NCBI RefSeq assembly: GCF_015350995.1 | Contig: NZ_JADKRW010000005.1 | Coordinates: forward strand, 62,001-126,000 | Reading direction: 5' to 3' | Length of the DNA stretch: 64,000 nucleotides | Source: Curtobacterium sp. VKM Ac-1393 | Lineage (GTDB): Bacteria; Actinomycetota; Actinomycetes; Actinomycetales; Microbacteriaceae | In this document: in pieces, positions 29,385 to 42,221 of the stretch | How positions within the stretch are numbered: the first letter of the stretch is position 1 | Layout of the letters: each line of letters begins with the position of its first letter | The notes under the pieces: model-generated | What the model was told of the DNA's origin: nothing | Seen by the model: only the letters and a program-made list of their open reading frames with translations | The model's database searches: none | Translations under genes and position numbers: made by a program

Positions 29385-30563
29385 TCAGACGCCCTCGAGC
29401 GCCTCGATCGCCGCCACGAGACCGGCCCGTCGCGGCGACCGCCGCGGCAGCACCGCGAGCAGCGCGCGGAGCACCCGCGCGTCCGCCGCCCCGTCGGGTG
29501 TCCGCGCCCACGCGAGCAGCGCGTCGACCCCGCCGTCGGCGACGACGGACTCGCGGAACCGACCCCGCACCAGGTCGCGCACGGCATCCACCCCCGGCGC
29601 AGCCGACCCCGGCAGGACCGGTCCGGCGTACCGGTCGACGGCCTGGAGGCGCGCCCCCCGGTCGAGCGCGGACAGCACGGTGTCGACGTCGGTCGCCATC
29701 CCGGTCACGCGGTACGGCCGCGACGTCACGGTCACGCCCGACGCGTGCTCCGCGAGGACCCGTCGGAGCCGCACCACCTCGGCGCGCAGGGTCACGATCG
29801 CGCCGGCGTCGCCGTACACCGCCTGCGCGAGGTCGGCGGCGGCCAACCCGTCCGGGTGGGCGGCGAGGACGACCAGGAGCTCGGAGTGCCGGGGCGAGAG
29901 CTGCACCCGGTGGTCACGGACGCGCAGGACGGCGGTGTCGGTACCGAGCACGGACAGTTCGGCGCCGGGTGCGGCCGGCGTCGACGCGGAGGGCGCCGGC
30001 AGGCGACTCGCGGCGAGGGCGAGCTGTGCCTCGGCGGCGGCGACCGTGGCGGCGAGCAACGACAGGGTGTGCCGCTCGACGGCCCGGTCGTCGCCGGTCA
30101 GGTCGAGCACCCCGACGGTGGCACCGCGGGCGTCGTGGACGGGCACCGCCGTGCACGACCACGGCTTGACGGCGTTCGCGTAGTGCTCCTCGGAACGGAT
30201 CTGCACCGGTCGGTCGAGCCGCAGGGCCGTGCCGGGCGCGCTCGTGCCGACGCGGTCCTCGGCCCAGTCGGCACCGGGGACGAAACCCATGTCCTCGGCC
30301 GCGCGCCGTGCGGTGCGGGCACCGTCGACCCAGACCAGGCGGCCGGAGGCGTCACCGACCGCGACGACACAGCCGGCGGAGCGCGTGTCGTCGAGCAGCA
30401 GGCGCCGGACGACGGGGAGCAGGGTCGCGAGCGGGCCGTCGCGGCGGGCGGCGTCGAGCTCGTCGTCCCCGAGGGTGAGCGACGGCACACCGTCCGGGTC
30501 GACCGCCGCGGACCGCCGCCAGGACGCGGCGACGAGCGGGCGGAGCCGGTCGGGTGCGCGCAT
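29385..30563 (-). CDS. GAF-domain transcriptional regulator with winged-helix C-terminus
   Basis: Likely regulator of the aldehyde dehydrogenase-DUF779 pair encoded just upstream. The 392-residue protein starts like AcoR-type activators (LRPLVAASWRRS), then has a GAF domain (about 50-175, with WAEDRVGTSAPGTALRLDRPVQI and HYANAVKPWSCTAVPVHDARG). The AAA+ sigma-54 domain and Fis helix-turn-helix of AcoR are missing. In their place is a winged-helix-like region near 230-300 (LSPRHSELLVVLAAHPDGLA; VTLRAEVVRLRRVLAE). It therefore should act with ordinary sigma factors. The ATG at 30563 has GGAGG 4 nt upstream. An effector aldehyde or alcohol is likely but not shown. Confidence 0.82.
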   Translation of the reverse strand: MRAPDRLRPLVAASWRRSAAVDPDGVPSLTLGDDELDAARRDGPLATLLPVVRRLLLDDTRSAGCVVAVGDASGRLVWVDGARTARRAAEDMGFVPGADWAEDRVGTSAPGTALRLDRPVQIRSEEHYANAVKPWSCTAVPVHDARGATVGVLDLTGDDRAVERHTLSLLAATVAAAEAQLALAASRLPAPSASTPAAPGAELSVLGTDTAVLRVRDHRVQLSPRHSELLVVLAAHPDGLAAADLAQAVYGDAGAIVTLRAEVVRLRRVLAEHASGVTVTSRPYRVTGMATDVDTVLSALDRGARLQAVDRYAGPVLPGSAAPGVDAVRDLVRGRFRESVVADGGVDALLAWARTPDGAADARVLRALLAVLPRRSPRRAGLVAAIEALEGV

Positions 30564-30615
30564 GCGTCCTCCGATCGACCCCACCCGCCGCACCGTCGCG
30601 ACGAGTCCCGCCAGC

Positions 30616-31022
30616 CTACGTCCGGGGCACGGCCGGGACCAGGCCCAGATCGGCGAGCTCGGCGTCGTCGAGCATCCGCGACCGGGTCAGGAACCGCTTG
30701 CCCTCCGGACTCTCCACCGAGAACCCGCCGCCCCGGCCGTCGACCACGTCGATCGTCAGGTGCGTGTACTTCCAGTACTCGAACTGCGACTTCGACATGT
30801 AGACCTCGATCGGGTCGAGCCCGTCGACCGCGAGCGCTCCGAGCAGGACGTCACCGGAGCCGGTGCGGAACATGCCGACGGGATAGCACATCGGACTCGA
30901 CCCGTCGCAGCAGCCGCCCGACTGGTGGAACATCAGGGGACCGTGCCGGGCGGCGAGGGTCCGCAGGACCTCCCCCGCCGCCGGCGTCACCGCCACGCGT
31001 GCGGTGTGCGGCCGACTGTCCA

Positions 31023-31023
<1 letters not shown>
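30616..31023 (-). CDS. DUF779 domain protein
   Basis: Small conserved protein encoded almost always beside an aldehyde dehydrogenase, function unproven. The 135-residue protein has the cysteine cluster HQSGGCCDGSSPMC (about 32-45), suggesting a metal or redox site, and EVYMSKSQFEYWKYTHLTID near 80. No signal peptide. The ATG overlaps the dehydrogenase TGA by one base (TGATG), so the pair is co-translated. It is followed after 52 nt by the GAF regulator. Confidence 0.9.
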
Positions 31024-32564
<1,541 letters not shown>

Positions 32565-32639
32565 GGTGGTGGCCTTTCGACGACGCTGTCGGGGCACGTT
32601 CGGATCGCGTGCCTTCCCGCACGGTACGTCCGCGGGGGT

Positions 32640-32653
32640 TGCATCCGGTTGCA
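32640..32653. promoter_or_regulatory. Operator-like palindrome before aldehyde dehydrogenase
   Basis: TGCATCCGGTTGCA is a 14-bp near-perfect palindrome (TGCA, one free base, CCGG, one free base, TGCA) in the 167-bp divergent gap between the dehydrogenase and the DUF308 gene. GGTTGCA also recurs as a direct repeat at 32637 and 32647. It is a candidate binding site for the GAF regulator. Confidence 0.35.
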
Positions 32654-32731
32654 CGGGCACGACGGCTGCACGGCGCCGCCGTCGGCCGGGTAGCGTTCGG
32701 GACTCCATCGGTCCGATCAGGAGGAGTGTCC

Positions 32732-33271
32732 GTGGATTCTCGTGCCGTCCGCACGTTCCGGGTGTTCGTCGTCGTCACGGCGGTCGTCGCGATCGCCCTC
32801 GGGATCGTCGCCATCGCGTGGCCGCGGCCCTCACTGGTCGTGGTGGCCCTGCTCTTCGGCGTCTACCTCGTCGTCGCCGGTGCCCTGCGGGTGGTGGCCG
32901 CGGCGCGCGGGCACGGGACCCCGACGGTGTGGCGGTGGACCTCGGGGATCGTCGGGGCGCTCGTCGCGGTCGCCGGGCTCGTGGCGCTGCTCGACCCGGC
33001 GATCCCCCTGGTCGTCTACGCGGTGCTGGCCGGGGTCGGCTTCGTCATCGAGGGCATCGTCGCGATCGTCGGCGGGTTCGTCGGCCACCCGGGGTCGTCC
33101 CGCGTGCCGACCCTGGTGAGCGGGGTGCTCTCGATCCTCGGCGGCGTGGTCGTGCTCGTCGCGCCGGGCCTCGCGCTCACGGTCTTCATGGTGTTCGCGG
33201 GCATCGCGCTCATCGTCGTCGGCGCCGCGGCCCTGCTGCTGCTGCCGCCGCGCGCCGCCGTCCGCCGGTAG
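32732..33271 (+). CDS. DUF308 (HdeD-like) membrane protein
   Basis: Small integral membrane protein of the DUF308/HdeD family; HdeD is linked to acid resistance in E. coli but the molecular role is unknown. The 179-residue protein has six hydrophobic segments in three similar pairs (starting near 8, 30, 66, 90, 122 and 145), each pair containing a GxxxxxAG/GIVxLxxP-like pattern. The start is GTG at 32732 with AGGAGG 8 nt upstream. It is divergent from the aldehyde dehydrogenase and convergent with the VIT1 gene, leaving only 3 nt between stops, so the two convergent transcripts must overlap. Confidence 0.85.
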   Translation: MDSRAVRTFRVFVVVTAVVAIALGIVAIAWPRPSLVVVALLFGVYLVVAGALRVVAAARGHGTPTVWRWTSGIVGALVAVAGLVALLDPAIPLVVYAVLAGVGFVIEGIVAIVGGFVGHPGSSRVPTLVSGVLSILGGVVVLVAPGLALTVFMVFAGIALIVVGAAALLLLPPRAAVRR

Positions 33272-33274
33272 CCG

Positions 33275-34369
33275 TCAGGCGGCACCGGTGCCGAACAGCA
33301 GCCCGAGCGCGTAGGTCACCACCGCAGCGCCGAACCCGATCGCCAGCTGCCGGAACGCCCGCTTGCCCGGCGACGCCCCGCTCAGGACACCGACGACCGC
33401 ACCGGTGCCGAGCAGCGCGAGCCCGACGAGCGTGCCAGCGACCGCGATGGCCGCCCACCCCTGCATGCCGAGCAGGAACGGCAGCACCGGGATGATCGCG
33501 CCCGACGCGAAGAACAGGAAGCTCGACACCGCGGCACTCAGGCCGTTGCCGACCGCCTCGTGGTCGTCGACCGTCGCCACCGGGCCGGTCGTCGGACGCC
33601 GCTCCCCGATGCCGGACAGCACGTGTGCCGCGTGCTCGGTCGCCTCGGCCTCGGACATCCCACGGGCACGGTAGACCAGGGCGAGCTCGTTCGCGTCGAC
33701 GTCGAGGTCCGCCACGGCCTGGCCCGCGTCGGGGTGCGGCGTGGACGCCTCGAGCAGTTCACGCTGCGACCGGACCGAGACGTACTCCCCCGCACCCATC
33801 GACAACGCGCCGGCGAGCAGGCCCGCGATGCCGCTCAGCAGCACGAAGTGCCGGTCCGCACCGGACGCGCTGATGCCGATGATGAGCGCCAGGTTCGACA
33901 CCAGCCCGTCGTTGGCCCCGAAGACCGCTGCGCGGAACGTGCCGGAAAGCCGCATCCGGCCGCGGTTCGCGAGCCCGCGGACCACCTCGCCGTGGATGCG
34001 CTCGTCGGCCGCCATGCTCGCGGTCGCGTCGTCGTCGTCCGCGTAGGGTGAACGGTCCTCGGCACGCTGCATGAGCGCGAGGACGAAGACCGACCCGAAG
34101 CGCTTCGCCAGCCCGGCGAGGACGCGCGTGCGGAGGCTCCCCCGCATCGGCCTGCCGACGTCGTCACCGAGCAGGTCCAGCCAGTGCTGCTCGTGCCGGC
34201 CCTCGGCCTCGGCCAGGGCGGCGAGGATCGCGCGCTCCTCGCCGGAACGCCGTGCGGCGAGGTTGCGGTACACCGCGCCCTCGGCGCGCTCGTCGGCCAG
34301 GTAGCGACGCCAGCGGCGGACGTCGGCGCGCGGCGCCGGGTGTTCGGTGGGGAGGCTCACAGCAGCCAT
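33275..34369 (-). CDS. Ferritin-like/VIT1-CCC1 transporter
   Basis: Predicted iron/manganese transporter fused to a ferritin-like (rubrerythrin) domain, the MbfA-like architecture. The 364-residue protein has an N-terminal helical domain (about 20-145) with metal-ligand candidates EE near 45, EGRHEQH near 56 and DERIHGE near 125. A VIT1 membrane domain follows, with FGANDGLVSNLALIIGIS near 150, the GALSMGAGEYVSVRSQRE metal motif near 190, and C-terminal helices. MbfA exports iron; that role is likely here but not shown. ATG at 34369 is taken; a GTG three codons later has the better Shine-Dalgarno (AGGA, 8 nt). Confidence 0.88.
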   Translation of the reverse strand: MAAVSLPTEHPAPRADVRRWRRYLADERAEGAVYRNLAARRSGEERAILAALAEAEGRHEQHWLDLLGDDVGRPMRGSLRTRVLAGLAKRFGSVFVLALMQRAEDRSPYADDDDATASMAADERIHGEVVRGLANRGRMRLSGTFRAAVFGANDGLVSNLALIIGISASGADRHFVLLSGIAGLLAGALSMGAGEYVSVRSQRELLEASTPHPDAGQAVADLDVDANELALVYRARGMSEAEATEHAAHVLSGIGERRPTTGPVATVDDHEAVGNGLSAAVSSFLFFASGAIIPVLPFLLGMQGWAAIAVAGTLVGLALLGTGAVVGVLSGASPGKRAFRQLAIGFGAAVVTYALGLLFGTGAA

Positions 34370-34420
34370 CCTGCCGCCTGCGGCCGACGGATGGTCACCA
34401 CCACGGCCGTGGGGACGCGG

Positions 34421-34478
34421 CAGGGCGCGGACCGGAGGCGACGCGCGTTCGTACGCCGGGCCTCCCGTCCGCGCCCTG
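34421..34478 (-). terminator. Palindromic terminator of pyk
   Basis: Inverted repeat with 19-bp arms (34421-34439 and 34460-34478, one mismatch) and a 20-nt loop, 20 nt beyond the pyk stop. Arms include GCGGACGGGAGGC on one side, the shared repeat core. Confidence 0.7.
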
Positions 34479-34498
34479 TCGGCGAGGGATCCTGCGGA

Positions 34499-35944
34499 TC
34501 AGTCGCGCACGTAGGCCGGCGCGGCCTCGGCGTGGGCGTCGCCCACGCGGTGCACGCGCAGGTCGTTCGTCGAGCCCTCGATCCCGGGAGGGGAACCGGC
34601 CGTCACGATGACGCGGTCGCCGGGGGCGGCCAGGCCGTTCTCGAGGAGGACGTCGTCGACCTGCGAGAAGAGCTCGTCGGTGTGGGTCTTGCGCTCGACG
34701 AGGAAGGACCGCACGCCCCAGGTGAGGGCCATGCGGCGACGCGTGGCCTCGTTCGGGGTGAAGGCGATGATCGGCAGACCGTGGCGCAGCCGGGACATGC
34801 GGCGGGCCGAGTCACCGGACTCGGTGAACACGCAGAGGTACGACGCCTCGGTGAACTCGGCGATCTCGACTGCGGCGAGCGTGATCGCCCCGCCGAGGGT
34901 GCGCGGCTTCGTGCCGAGCGGCGCGATGCGCTCGAGGCCGTGGTCCTCGGTGGACTCGACGATGCGGGCCATCGTGCGGACCGTCTGCACCGGGTACTCG
35001 CCGACGCTCGTCTCGCCCGAGAGCATGACGGCGTCCGCGCCGTCGAGCACGGCGTTCGCGACGTCGGAGGTCTCGGCGCGGGTCGGGATCGGCGACGAGA
35101 TCATCGACTCGAGCATCTGCGTCGCGACGATGACCGGCTTCGCCATGCGGCGGGACAGCTCGACGGCGCGCTTCTGCACGATCGGGACGGCCTCGAGCGG
35201 CAGCTCGACACCGAGGTCACCGCGGGCGACCATGATGCTGTCGAAGGCGTCGATGATCTCCTCGAGCGCGTCGACGGCCTGCGGCTTCTCGACCTTGGCG
35301 ATGACGGGGAGGCGCTTGCCCTCTTCGTCCATGATCTCGTGGGCGCGGACGACGTCCGAGGCGTTCCGCACGAAGGACAGCGCGATGAGGTCGGCACCCT
35401 GGCGGATCGCCCAGCGGAGGTCGGCCTCGTCCTTCTCGCTGAGCGCGGGGACGTTGACGGCGACGCCGGGCAGGTTGATGCCCTTGTTGTTCGACACGGT
35501 GCCGCCGACGACGACCTCGGTGCGGACGCGGACACCGTCGGTGTCGAGCACGCGCAGGCGAACGCGACCGTCGTCGATGAGCAGCGGGTCGCCGGGCTTG
35601 ACGTCCTGGGGCAGGCCCTTGAACGTCGTGCCGCAGATCTCCTTGGATCCGGGGACGTCCTCGGTCGTGATGGTGAACACGTCGCCGACCGCGAGGTCGT
35701 GCGGGCCGTCGGCGAACTTGGCCAGGCGGATCTTCGGACCCTGCAGGTCGACGAGGATCGCGACGGGCTTGCCGAGCTCCTCGGCCGCGCGACGGACGTT
35801 CACGTAGTTGGCTTCGTGGACGCTGTAGTCACCGTGGCTGAGGTTGAGTCGGGCGACGTCGACGCCCGCTTCGATGATCTCCTTGACGGTCTCGTAGTCC
35901 GACGTAGCCGGTCCGAGCGTCGAAACGATCTTTGCGCGTCTCAA
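34499..35944 (-). CDS. pyk: Pyruvate kinase
   Basis: Final glycolytic step: phosphoenolpyruvate plus ADP to pyruvate plus ATP. The 481-residue protein starts RRAKIVSTLGPATSDYE and contains ARLNLSHGDY (33-42), the substrate/Mg site MVARGDLGVELP near 243, VIVATQMLESMI near 272 and DGADAVMLSGETSVGEYP near 300, followed by the C-terminal allosteric domain. The start is a TTG at 35944 with AGGA just upstream; no ATG or GTG fits, and the initiation region is nearly identical to that of gap. A GATAAGGT sequence about 75 nt upstream may be the -10. It is the last gene of the gltB-gltD-pyk run. Confidence 0.97.
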   Translation of the reverse strand: MRRAKIVSTLGPATSDYETVKEIIEAGVDVARLNLSHGDYSVHEANYVNVRRAAEELGKPVAILVDLQGPKIRLAKFADGPHDLAVGDVFTITTEDVPGSKEICGTTFKGLPQDVKPGDPLLIDDGRVRLRVLDTDGVRVRTEVVVGGTVSNNKGINLPGVAVNVPALSEKDEADLRWAIRQGADLIALSFVRNASDVVRAHEIMDEEGKRLPVIAKVEKPQAVDALEEIIDAFDSIMVARGDLGVELPLEAVPIVQKRAVELSRRMAKPVIVATQMLESMISSPIPTRAETSDVANAVLDGADAVMLSGETSVGEYPVQTVRTMARIVESTEDHGLERIAPLGTKPRTLGGAITLAAVEIAEFTEASYLCVFTESGDSARRMSRLRHGLPIIAFTPNEATRRRMALTWGVRSFLVERKTHTDELFSQVDDVLLENGLAAPGDRVIVTAGSPPGIEGSTNDLRVHRVGDAHAEAAPAYVRD

Positions 35945-36048
35945 TGGATTCCTTCGTGTGGTGGATGGTGCTCTGGTTTCCGCGCTGTGGGGCCGCGCGG
36001 AACGAGGCGAGGCCACCAGCACCTTATCGAGTGCAGGTGGCCCCGGAG

Positions 36049-37509
36049 TCACGAGATGGACATCGCCCGGTCGGTCGCCTTGACCGGCGCCGGCAGGATC
36101 GTCGAGCCCTCGAGGTACTCGTCGACCTTCGCGGCCGCGGCACGACCCTCGGCGATCGCCCAGACGATCAGGGACTGCCCACGACCGGCGTCACCGGCGA
36201 CGAACACGCCGGCTTCGTTCGTCGTGTAGTCGGCACGGCGGTCGAGCGCACCGGACACCGCGGTCGGCAGGCCGAGCTGCGGCTCGATCGTGTCGGACTC
36301 GGGGCCGGTGAAGCCCATCGCGACGAGGACGAGGTCCGCCGGGATCTCACGCTCGGAGCCGGCCTTCGGCACGCGACGGCCGTCGAGGTACTCGGTCTCG
36401 GCGACGCGGAGGGCTCGGACCTCGCCGGCCTCGTTCGCCAGGAACTCGACGGTCGACGCCAGGAAGTGCCGTTCGCCACCCTCTTCGTGGGCGCTCGTGA
36501 CCTCGAACACGGTCGGGAACATCGGCCACGGCTGCTCGGACGGACGCTCCAGCGGTGGCTGCTTGCCGATCGCCAGGTTCGTCACGCTCAGGGCACCCTG
36601 CCGGTGCGCGGTGCCGATGCAGTCGGCACCGGTGTCCCCGCCGCCGATGACGACGACGTGCTTGCCCTCGGCCGTGAGCTGGTTGTCGACCCGGGTGCCG
36701 GCGTTCGCCTTGTTCTGCTGCACGAGGTAGTCCATCGCGAAGTGCACGCCCTCGAGGTCGCGCCCCGGGATCGGCAGGTCACGGGGCACGGTGGCACCGG
36801 TCGCGACGACGACCGCGTCGTAGCGGGACTTCAGGTCGTCCCAGGTGATGTCGCGGCCGATCTCGACACCAGCGCGGAAGCGGGTGCCCTCGGCCTGCAT
36901 CTGGGCGAGCCGTGCGTCGATCTGGCGCTTCTCCATCTTGAAGTCCGGGATCCCGTAGCGGAGCAGACCACCGATGCGGTCGTCGCGCTCGTACACGGCG
37001 ACCGTGTGCCCGGCACGCGTGAGCTGCTGCGCGGCGGCGAGCCCGGCGGGGCCCGACCCCACCACGGCGACGGTCTTGCCGGTCAGGCGCTCCGGCGGGT
37101 GCGGGGTGACCCATCCGTTCTGGAACGCGTCGTCGATGATCGAGACCTCGACCTGCTTGATGGTCACCGGCGGCTGGTTGATGCCGAGCACGCAGGACGA
37201 CTCGCACGGGGCCGGGCAGAGCCGCCCGGTGAACTCCGGGAAGTTGTTCGTCGCGTGCAGCCGCTCGATCGCCTGACGGCCCTCGCCGCGCCAGGTCAGG
37301 TCGTTCCACTCCGGGATCAGGTTGCCGAGGGGGCAGCCCTGGTGGCAGAACGGCACGCCGCAGTCCATGCAGCGGCCCGCCTGGCGCTTGAGGGCGCCGG
37401 ACTCCTGCTGCTCGTAGACCTCTTTCCAGTCCATGAGCCGGACGGGCACGGGTCGTCGTGCGGGGAGCTCGCGTTCCTGGACCTTGAGGAATCCCTTGGG
37501 ATCAGCCAC
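36049..37509 (-). CDS. gltD: Glutamate synthase, small (beta) subunit
   Basis: Passes electrons from NADPH through FAD and iron-sulfur clusters to the large subunit for glutamate formation. The 486-residue protein has an N-terminal cysteine domain for two [4Fe-4S] clusters ([14 protein letters not shown] near 47 and [12 protein letters not shown] near 98), the FAD Rossmann motif [15 protein letters not shown] near 150, and the NADPH motif [13 protein letters not shown] near 290. The GTG start overlaps the gltB stop region by 8 nt, so the two subunits are co-translated. Confidence 0.97.
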   Translation of the reverse strand: MADPKGFLKVQERELPARRPVPVRLMDWKEVYEQQESGALKRQAGRCMDCGVPFCHQGCPLGNLIPEWNDLTWRGEGRQAIERLHATNNFPEFTGRLCPAPCESSCVLGINQPPVTIKQVEVSIIDDAFQNGWVTPHPPERLTGKTVAVVGSGPAGLAAAQQLTRAGHTVAVYERDDRIGGLLRYGIPDFKMEKRQIDARLAQMQAEGTRFRAGVEIGRDITWDDLKSRYDAVVVATGATVPRDLPIPGRDLEGVHFAMDYLVQQNKANAGTRVDNQLTAEGKHVVVIGGGDTGADCIGTAHRQGALSVTNLAIGKQPPLERPSEQPWPMFPTVFEVTSAHEEGGERHFLASTVEFLANEAGEVRALRVAETEYLDGRRVPKAGSEREIPADLVLVAMGFTGPESDTIEPQLGLPTAVSGALDRRADYTTNEAGVFVAGDAGRGQSLIVWAIAEGRAAAAKVDEYLEGSTILPAPVKATDRAMSIS

Positions 37510-40500
37510 CGGTCACCTCCATGATTCTGTTCCAGACCACGTCGCCGTCGGGGTCGAGCCCCTCGTCGACGGCGCGCTGACGGGTCTCGAGCACCGCCGC
37601 GTAGTCACGCGGCAGCACCTTGACGAAGTCGCTCAGGTCACCGGACTCGAGCAGGTCGGATGCGAGCGTCGAGCCGGTCTCCGCCGCGTGCCGCGTGAGC
37701 AGGTCGGTGACGATCGCGACGTCGGCGCTGTCGAGCGCCTCGAGCCGCAGTTCGCCGGTCGCGAGAGCATCGGTGTTGACGTGCTCCTCGCGCAGTCCGC
37801 GGACGTACGCGGTGCCGCCGGACATGCCGGCCCCGAGGTTCCGCCCGGTCTCGCCGAGGATGAGCGCGAGCCCGCCGGTCATGTACTCGAGCGCGTGGTC
37901 GCCCACGCCCTCGACCACCGCGGTCGCACCCGAGTTGCGCACCAGGAAGCGCTCGCCCACGATGCCGCGGATGAACATGCTGCCCTGCGTCGCGCCGTAC
38001 CCGATCACGTTGCCGGCGATGACGTTCTCGGCCGGGTCGAAGCCCGAGCCGGCGTCCGGGCGCACGATGATCTCGCCACCGGACAGGCCCTTGCCGACGT
38101 AGTCGTTGCTGTCGCCGATGAGCCGGAGGGTGATGCCGGCGGGCATGAACGCGCCGAGCGACTGCCCGGCGGAACCGCGCAGTGTGACGTCGATCGAGCC
38201 GGTGGGCAGCCCGTGTTCGCCGTGCCGCTTCGTGACCTCGTGGCCGAGCATCGTGCCGACCGCGCGTTCGGTGTTGCGGATGGGCAGGTCGAGCGCGATC
38301 GAACCACCGTGGTCGAGGACGTCGGCGGTCTGCTGGATGAGGGCCACGTCGAAGTGCTGCTCGAGTTCGTGGTCCTGCTCGCGCTGGTGCCGCCGCGGCT
38401 CGGCTGCGTCGAAGTGCGGGCCCTTGAGGACCGGCGCGAGGTCGAGCCCCGATGCCTTCCAATGTTCGAGGGCACGGTCGACGTCGAGCGTGTCGGCCTG
38501 GCCGATCGCCTCGTCGAGCGTGCGGAAGCCGAGCTCGGCCAGGAGCTCGCGGACCTCCTGCGCGATGAACTCGAAGAAGTTCACGACGAACTCGGGCTTG
38601 CCCGAGAACCGCTTGCGGAGCTCGGGGTTCTGCGTGGCGACCCCGACCGGGCACGTGTCGAGGTGGCACACGCGCATCAGGATGCAGCCCTCGACGACGA
38701 GCGGCGCGGTGGCGAAACCGTACTCTTCGGCGCCCAGCAGCGCGGCCACGACGACGTCGCGACCGGTCTTCATCTGGCCGTCGACCTGCACGACCACGCG
38801 GTCGCGCATGCCGTTCAGCATGAGCGTCTGCTGCGTCTCGGCGAGCCCGATCTCCCACGGGGTGCCGGCGTGCTTGAGCGAGTTCAGCGGCGACGCACCC
38901 GTCCCGCCGTCGTGGCCGGAGACGAGCACGACGTCGGCCAGGGCCTTCGTCACACCGGCGGCGACCGCCCCGATGCCGGACTGGCTGACGAGCTTGACGT
39001 GCACACGAGCGGCCGGGTTGGCGCGCTTGACGTCGAAGATCAGCTGCTTGAGGTCCTCGATGGAGTAGATGTCGTGGTGCGGCGGCGGCGAGATCAGGCC
39101 GACACCCGCCGTGGCGTGCCGGGTCCGGGCGACCCACGGGTACACCTTCTGCGGTGGCAGCTGACCACCTTCGCCGGGCTTCGCGCCCTGCGCCATCTTC
39201 AGTTGGATGTCGGTGGCGTGCGTGAGGTACATGCTCGTCACACCGAAGCGACCGGACGCGACCTGCTTGATCGCGCTGCGGCGCTCGGGGTCGAGGAGCC
39301 GGTCGACGTCCTCACCGCCCTCGCCGGTGTTCGAGCGACCACCGAGGCGGTTCATCGCGATCGCGAGCGTCTCGTGGGCTTCCTTCGAGATCGAGCCGTA
39401 CGACATCGCGCCGGTGTTGAACCGCTTGACGATGGACTCGATCGACTCGACCTCGTCGAGCGCGATCGGCTTCCGCAGCCCGTGCTTGAACCGGAAGAGC
39501 CCACGCAGGGTCATGAGCTCCTCGGACTGGTCGTCCACGGCGCTCGAGTACTCGCGGAAGATGTCGTACCGGCGTGCACGGGTGGCGTGCTGCAGCCGGA
39601 AGACGGTGTCCGGGTTGAACAGGTGCGGGGGGCCCTCGCGGCGCCACTGGTACTCGCCGCCGGTCTGCAGGCGCTCGTGCGAGAGCACTGCGCCGTCCTG
39701 CGGGTAGGCCTGGGCGTGGCGCTCGGCGTTCTCCTTCGCGATGACGTCGATGTCGACGCCGCCGAGGATCGACGAGGTGCCGGTGAAGTACTTGTCGATG
39801 AACCCCTGGCTCAGGCCGACGGCCTCGAACGCCTGCGCACCGGCGTAGCTCGACACCGTCGAGATGCCCATCTTCGACATGATCTTCAGGACACCCTTGC
39901 CGAGCGCCTTGATCACGTTCTTGACGGCCTGCTCCGGGGTGATCCCGGTGATCATGCCGGCACGGACCAGGTTCTCGCAGGTCTCCATCGCGAGGTACGG
40001 GTTGATCGCCGAGGCACCGTACCCGATGAGCGTCGCCACGTGGTGGACCTCGCGCACGTCGCCGGCCTCGACGATCAGGCCGACCTTCATGCGCTGCTCC
40101 GTGCGGATCAGGTGGTGGTGCACGGCGGCGAGCAGGAGCAGGCTCGGCACGGGCGCCTGCTCGGCGTTGCCGTCGCGGTCCGACAGCACGATGAACTGCT
40201 TGCCCGACTCGATGGCGGCGTCGACCTCGTCGCACACCGCGGCGATGCGCTTCTGCATCGCCTTCTTGCCGGCGTCGACCCGGTACAGGCCCTTGATCGT
40301 GACGGTCAGGTGCCGACCCGACCCGGTCTCGAAGTGCTGCACCTTGGCGAGCTGGTCGTTGTCGATCACCGGGAAGTCGAGGGTGATCTGCTGCGCGTGC
40401 TCGGGGCCGGCCGACAGCAGGTTGCGCTCCGGACCGAGGCCCATGCCCATCGAGGTGATGACCTGCTCGCGGATCGAGTCCAGCGGCGGGTTGGTCACCT

Positions 40501-42106
40501 GGGCGAACTGCTGCGTGAAGTAGTCGAACAGCAGCCGGGGGCGCTGCGAGAGCACCGCGATCGGGGTGTCCGAGCCCATGGCCCCGAGGGGTTCCGCGCC
40601 CACCTGCGCCATCGGGCGGAGCAGGATGCGGACTTCTTCCTCGGTGTAGCCGAAGGCGCGCTGACGCCGGGTGACCGACGCCGGGGTGTGCACGATGTGC
40701 TCGCGGTCCGGCAGGTCGTTCAGGTTGATGCGGCCTTCGTCGAGCCACTCGCCCCACGGCCCCGACGTCGCCAGCTCCCGCTTGACCTCGTCGTCCTCGA
40801 TGATGCGGCCGGCCTCGGTGTCCACCAGGAACATCCGGCCGGGGCGCAGACGGCCCTTGCGGACGACATTCGCGGCGGGCACGTCGATGACCCCGGTCTC
40901 GGACCCCATCACGATGAGTCCGTCGTCGGTGACGAGGAAGCGTCCGGGGCGCAGCCCGTTGCGGTCCAGGGTGGCGCCGACGAGCGAACCGTCGGTGAAG
41001 GTGATGGCGGCCGGGCCGTCCCACGGCTCCATGAGCATCGAGTGGTACTCGTAGAACGCCCGCAGCTCCGGGTCCATCCCGACCTGGTTCTCCCAGGCCT
41101 CCGGCACCATCATCGACACGGCGTGCGGCAGCGTCCGACCGGTCAGGGTCAAGAGCTCGAGCACCTCGTCGAACGAGGCCGAGTCGCTCGCGCCCGGGCT
41201 GACGATCGGCAGCAGCGGGGCCATGTCGCCGAGCAGTTCGCTCTCGAGCTGCGACTGCCGTGCGCGCATCCAGTTGCGGTTGCCGCGCACCGTGTTGATC
41301 TCGCCGTTGTGCGCGATCGTCCGGAACGGCTGTGCGAGCGGCCACGACGGGAACGTGTTCGTGGAGTAGCGCGAGTGCACGATCGCGAGCTTCGATGCGA
41401 AGCGGTCGTCGCTGAGGTCCGGGTAGAACGGCTCGAGCTGCAGCGTCGTGACCATGCCCTTGTAGACCATGGTGCGGCTCGACAGGGACATGAAGTACAG
41501 GTCGTTTGCGTGCTCGGCACGCTTGCGCAGACGGAAGGCCTGGCGGTCCAGGGCGACGCCACTCCACGACGCACCGTGCAGGTCGTGCCGCACCGACGCG
41601 ACGAAGAGCTGCTCGAACGCGGGCATCGCGGCACGCGCCAGGGTGCCGAGCACCTCGGGACGCACCGGGACCTCGCGCCACCCGAGGACCTTCAGGCCCT
41701 CTTCGCGCGCGAGCCGCTCGACGGCACCCTTGACGGCATGCCGGTCGCCCTCGTCGGTCGGCAGGTAGGCCGTGCCGACCGCGTACTCCCCCGCCGCCGG
41801 CAGGTCGAACGGCACGACGGCGCGCAGGAACTCGTCCGGCACCTGGCACAGGATGCCAGCGCCGTCACCCGTGCCCGCGTCCGACCCCACGGCACCGCGG
41901 TGCTCGAGGTTCCGGAGGGCGCCGAGGGCCGCGTCGACGATGTCGTGACCGGGTGTCCCGCGGAGCGTCGCGACCATCGCGAGGCCGCAGGCGTCCTTCT
42001 CGTTCGCCGGGTCGTACATCCCGGTGGCGTCCGGCACCGCCGAGAACCGACGGTGCGGCGGCACGAGGGACTTCGGTGCCGGGGGCTGGGTTGGCTGGAG
42101 CGCCAT
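37502..42106 (-). CDS. gltB: Glutamate synthase, large (alpha) subunit
   Basis: Transfers the amide of glutamine to 2-oxoglutarate, making two glutamates; central to nitrogen assimilation. The 1534-residue protein has a short propeptide before the nucleophile Cys in [15 protein letters not shown] (about residue 40), a class II glutaminase domain, a central domain, the FMN-binding synthase domain ([33 protein letters not shown]), the 3Fe-4S cysteines in [13 protein letters not shown], and a C-terminal beta-helix domain ([17 protein letters not shown]). The ATG is preceded by GAGGACGG. The 115 bp upstream hold a short hairpin (42194-42210) but no riboswitch I could recognise. Confidence 0.98.
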   Translation of the reverse strand: MALQPTQPPAPKSLVPPHRRFSAVPDATGMYDPANEKDACGLAMVATLRGTPGHDIVDAALGALRNLEHRGAVGSDAGTGDGAGILCQVPDEFLRAVVPFDLPAAGEYAVGTAYLPTDEGDRHAVKGAVERLAREEGLKVLGWREVPVRPEVLGTLARAAMPAFEQLFVASVRHDLHGASWSGVALDRQAFRLRKRAEHANDLYFMSLSSRTMVYKGMVTTLQLEPFYPDLSDDRFASKLAIVHSRYSTNTFPSWPLAQPFRTIAHNGEINTVRGNRNWMRARQSQLESELLGDMAPLLPIVSPGASDSASFDEVLELLTLTGRTLPHAVSMMVPEAWENQVGMDPELRAFYEYHSMLMEPWDGPAAITFTDGSLVGATLDRNGLRPGRFLVTDDGLIVMGSETGVIDVPAANVVRKGRLRPGRMFLVDTEAGRIIEDDEVKRELATSGPWGEWLDEGRINLNDLPDREHIVHTPASVTRRQRAFGYTEEEVRILLRPMAQVGAEPLGAMGSDTPIAVLSQRPRLLFDYFTQQFAQVTNPPLDSIREQVITSMGMGLGPERNLLSAGPEHAQQITLDFPVIDNDQLAKVQHFETGSGRHLTVTIKGLYRVDAGKKAMQKRIAAVCDEVDAAIESGKQFIVLSDRDGNAEQAPVPSLLLLAAVHHHLIRTEQRMKVGLIVEAGDVREVHHVATLIGYGASAINPYLAMETCENLVRAGMITGITPEQAVKNVIKALGKGVLKIMSKMGISTVSSYAGAQAFEAVGLSQGFIDKYFTGTSSILGGVDIDVIAKENAERHAQAYPQDGAVLSHERLQTGGEYQWRREGPPHLFNPDTVFRLQHATRARRYDIFREYSSAVDDQSEELMTLRGLFRFKHGLRKPIALDEVESIESIVKRFNTGAMSYGSISKEAHETLAIAMNRLGGRSNTGEGGEDVDRLLDPERRSAIKQVASGRFGVTSMYLTHATDIQLKMAQGAKPGEGGQLPPQKVYPWVARTRHATAGVGLISPPPHHDIYSIEDLKQLIFDVKRANPAARVHVKLVSQSGIGAVAAGVTKALADVVLVSGHDGGTGASPLNSLKHAGTPWEIGLAETQQTLMLNGMRDRVVVQVDGQMKTGRDVVVAALLGAEEYGFATAPLVVEGCILMRVCHLDTCPVGVATQNPELRKRFSGKPEFVVNFFEFIAQEVRELLAELGFRTLDEAIGQADTLDVDRALEHWKASGLDLAPVLKGPHFDAAEPRRHQREQDHELEQHFDVALIQQTADVLDHGGSIALDLPIRNTERAVGTMLGHEVTKRHGEHGLPTGSIDVTLRGSAGQSLGAFMPAGITLRLIGDSNDYVGKGLSGGEIIVRPDAGSGFDPAENVIAGNVIGYGATQGSMFIRGIVGERFLVRNSGATAVVEGVGDHALEYMTGGLALILGETGRNLGAGMSGGTAYVRGLREEHVNTDALATGELRLEALDSADVAIVTDLLTRHAAETGSTLASDLLESGDLSDFVKVLPRDYAAVLETRQRAVDEGLDPDGDVVWNRIMEVTGG

Positions 42107-42193
42107 GGGGAACCGTCCTCACGAGGAAGTGGAACAGGGACAGCGGTGGCCCGGTGGTGCGTTCCGCCCAGACGGGCGGGACTGGTGCCCGTG

Positions 42194-42210
42194 CCCCGCT
42201 TGTGGCGGGG
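42194..42210. terminator. Small hairpin between lgt and gltB
   Basis: CCCCGC and GCGGGG (42194-42199 and 42205-42210) can form a 6-bp stem with a 5-nt loop, 11 nt after the lgt stop codon. It is a weak terminator candidate. Confidence 0.35.
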
Positions 42211-42221
42211 AGTGGTGCTTC

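Noticed and set aside
42107..42221. A glutamine or other riboswitch ahead of gltB
   Set aside because: The gap is 115 bp with only one 6-bp hairpin close to the lgt stop; no conserved aptamer core was recognised.
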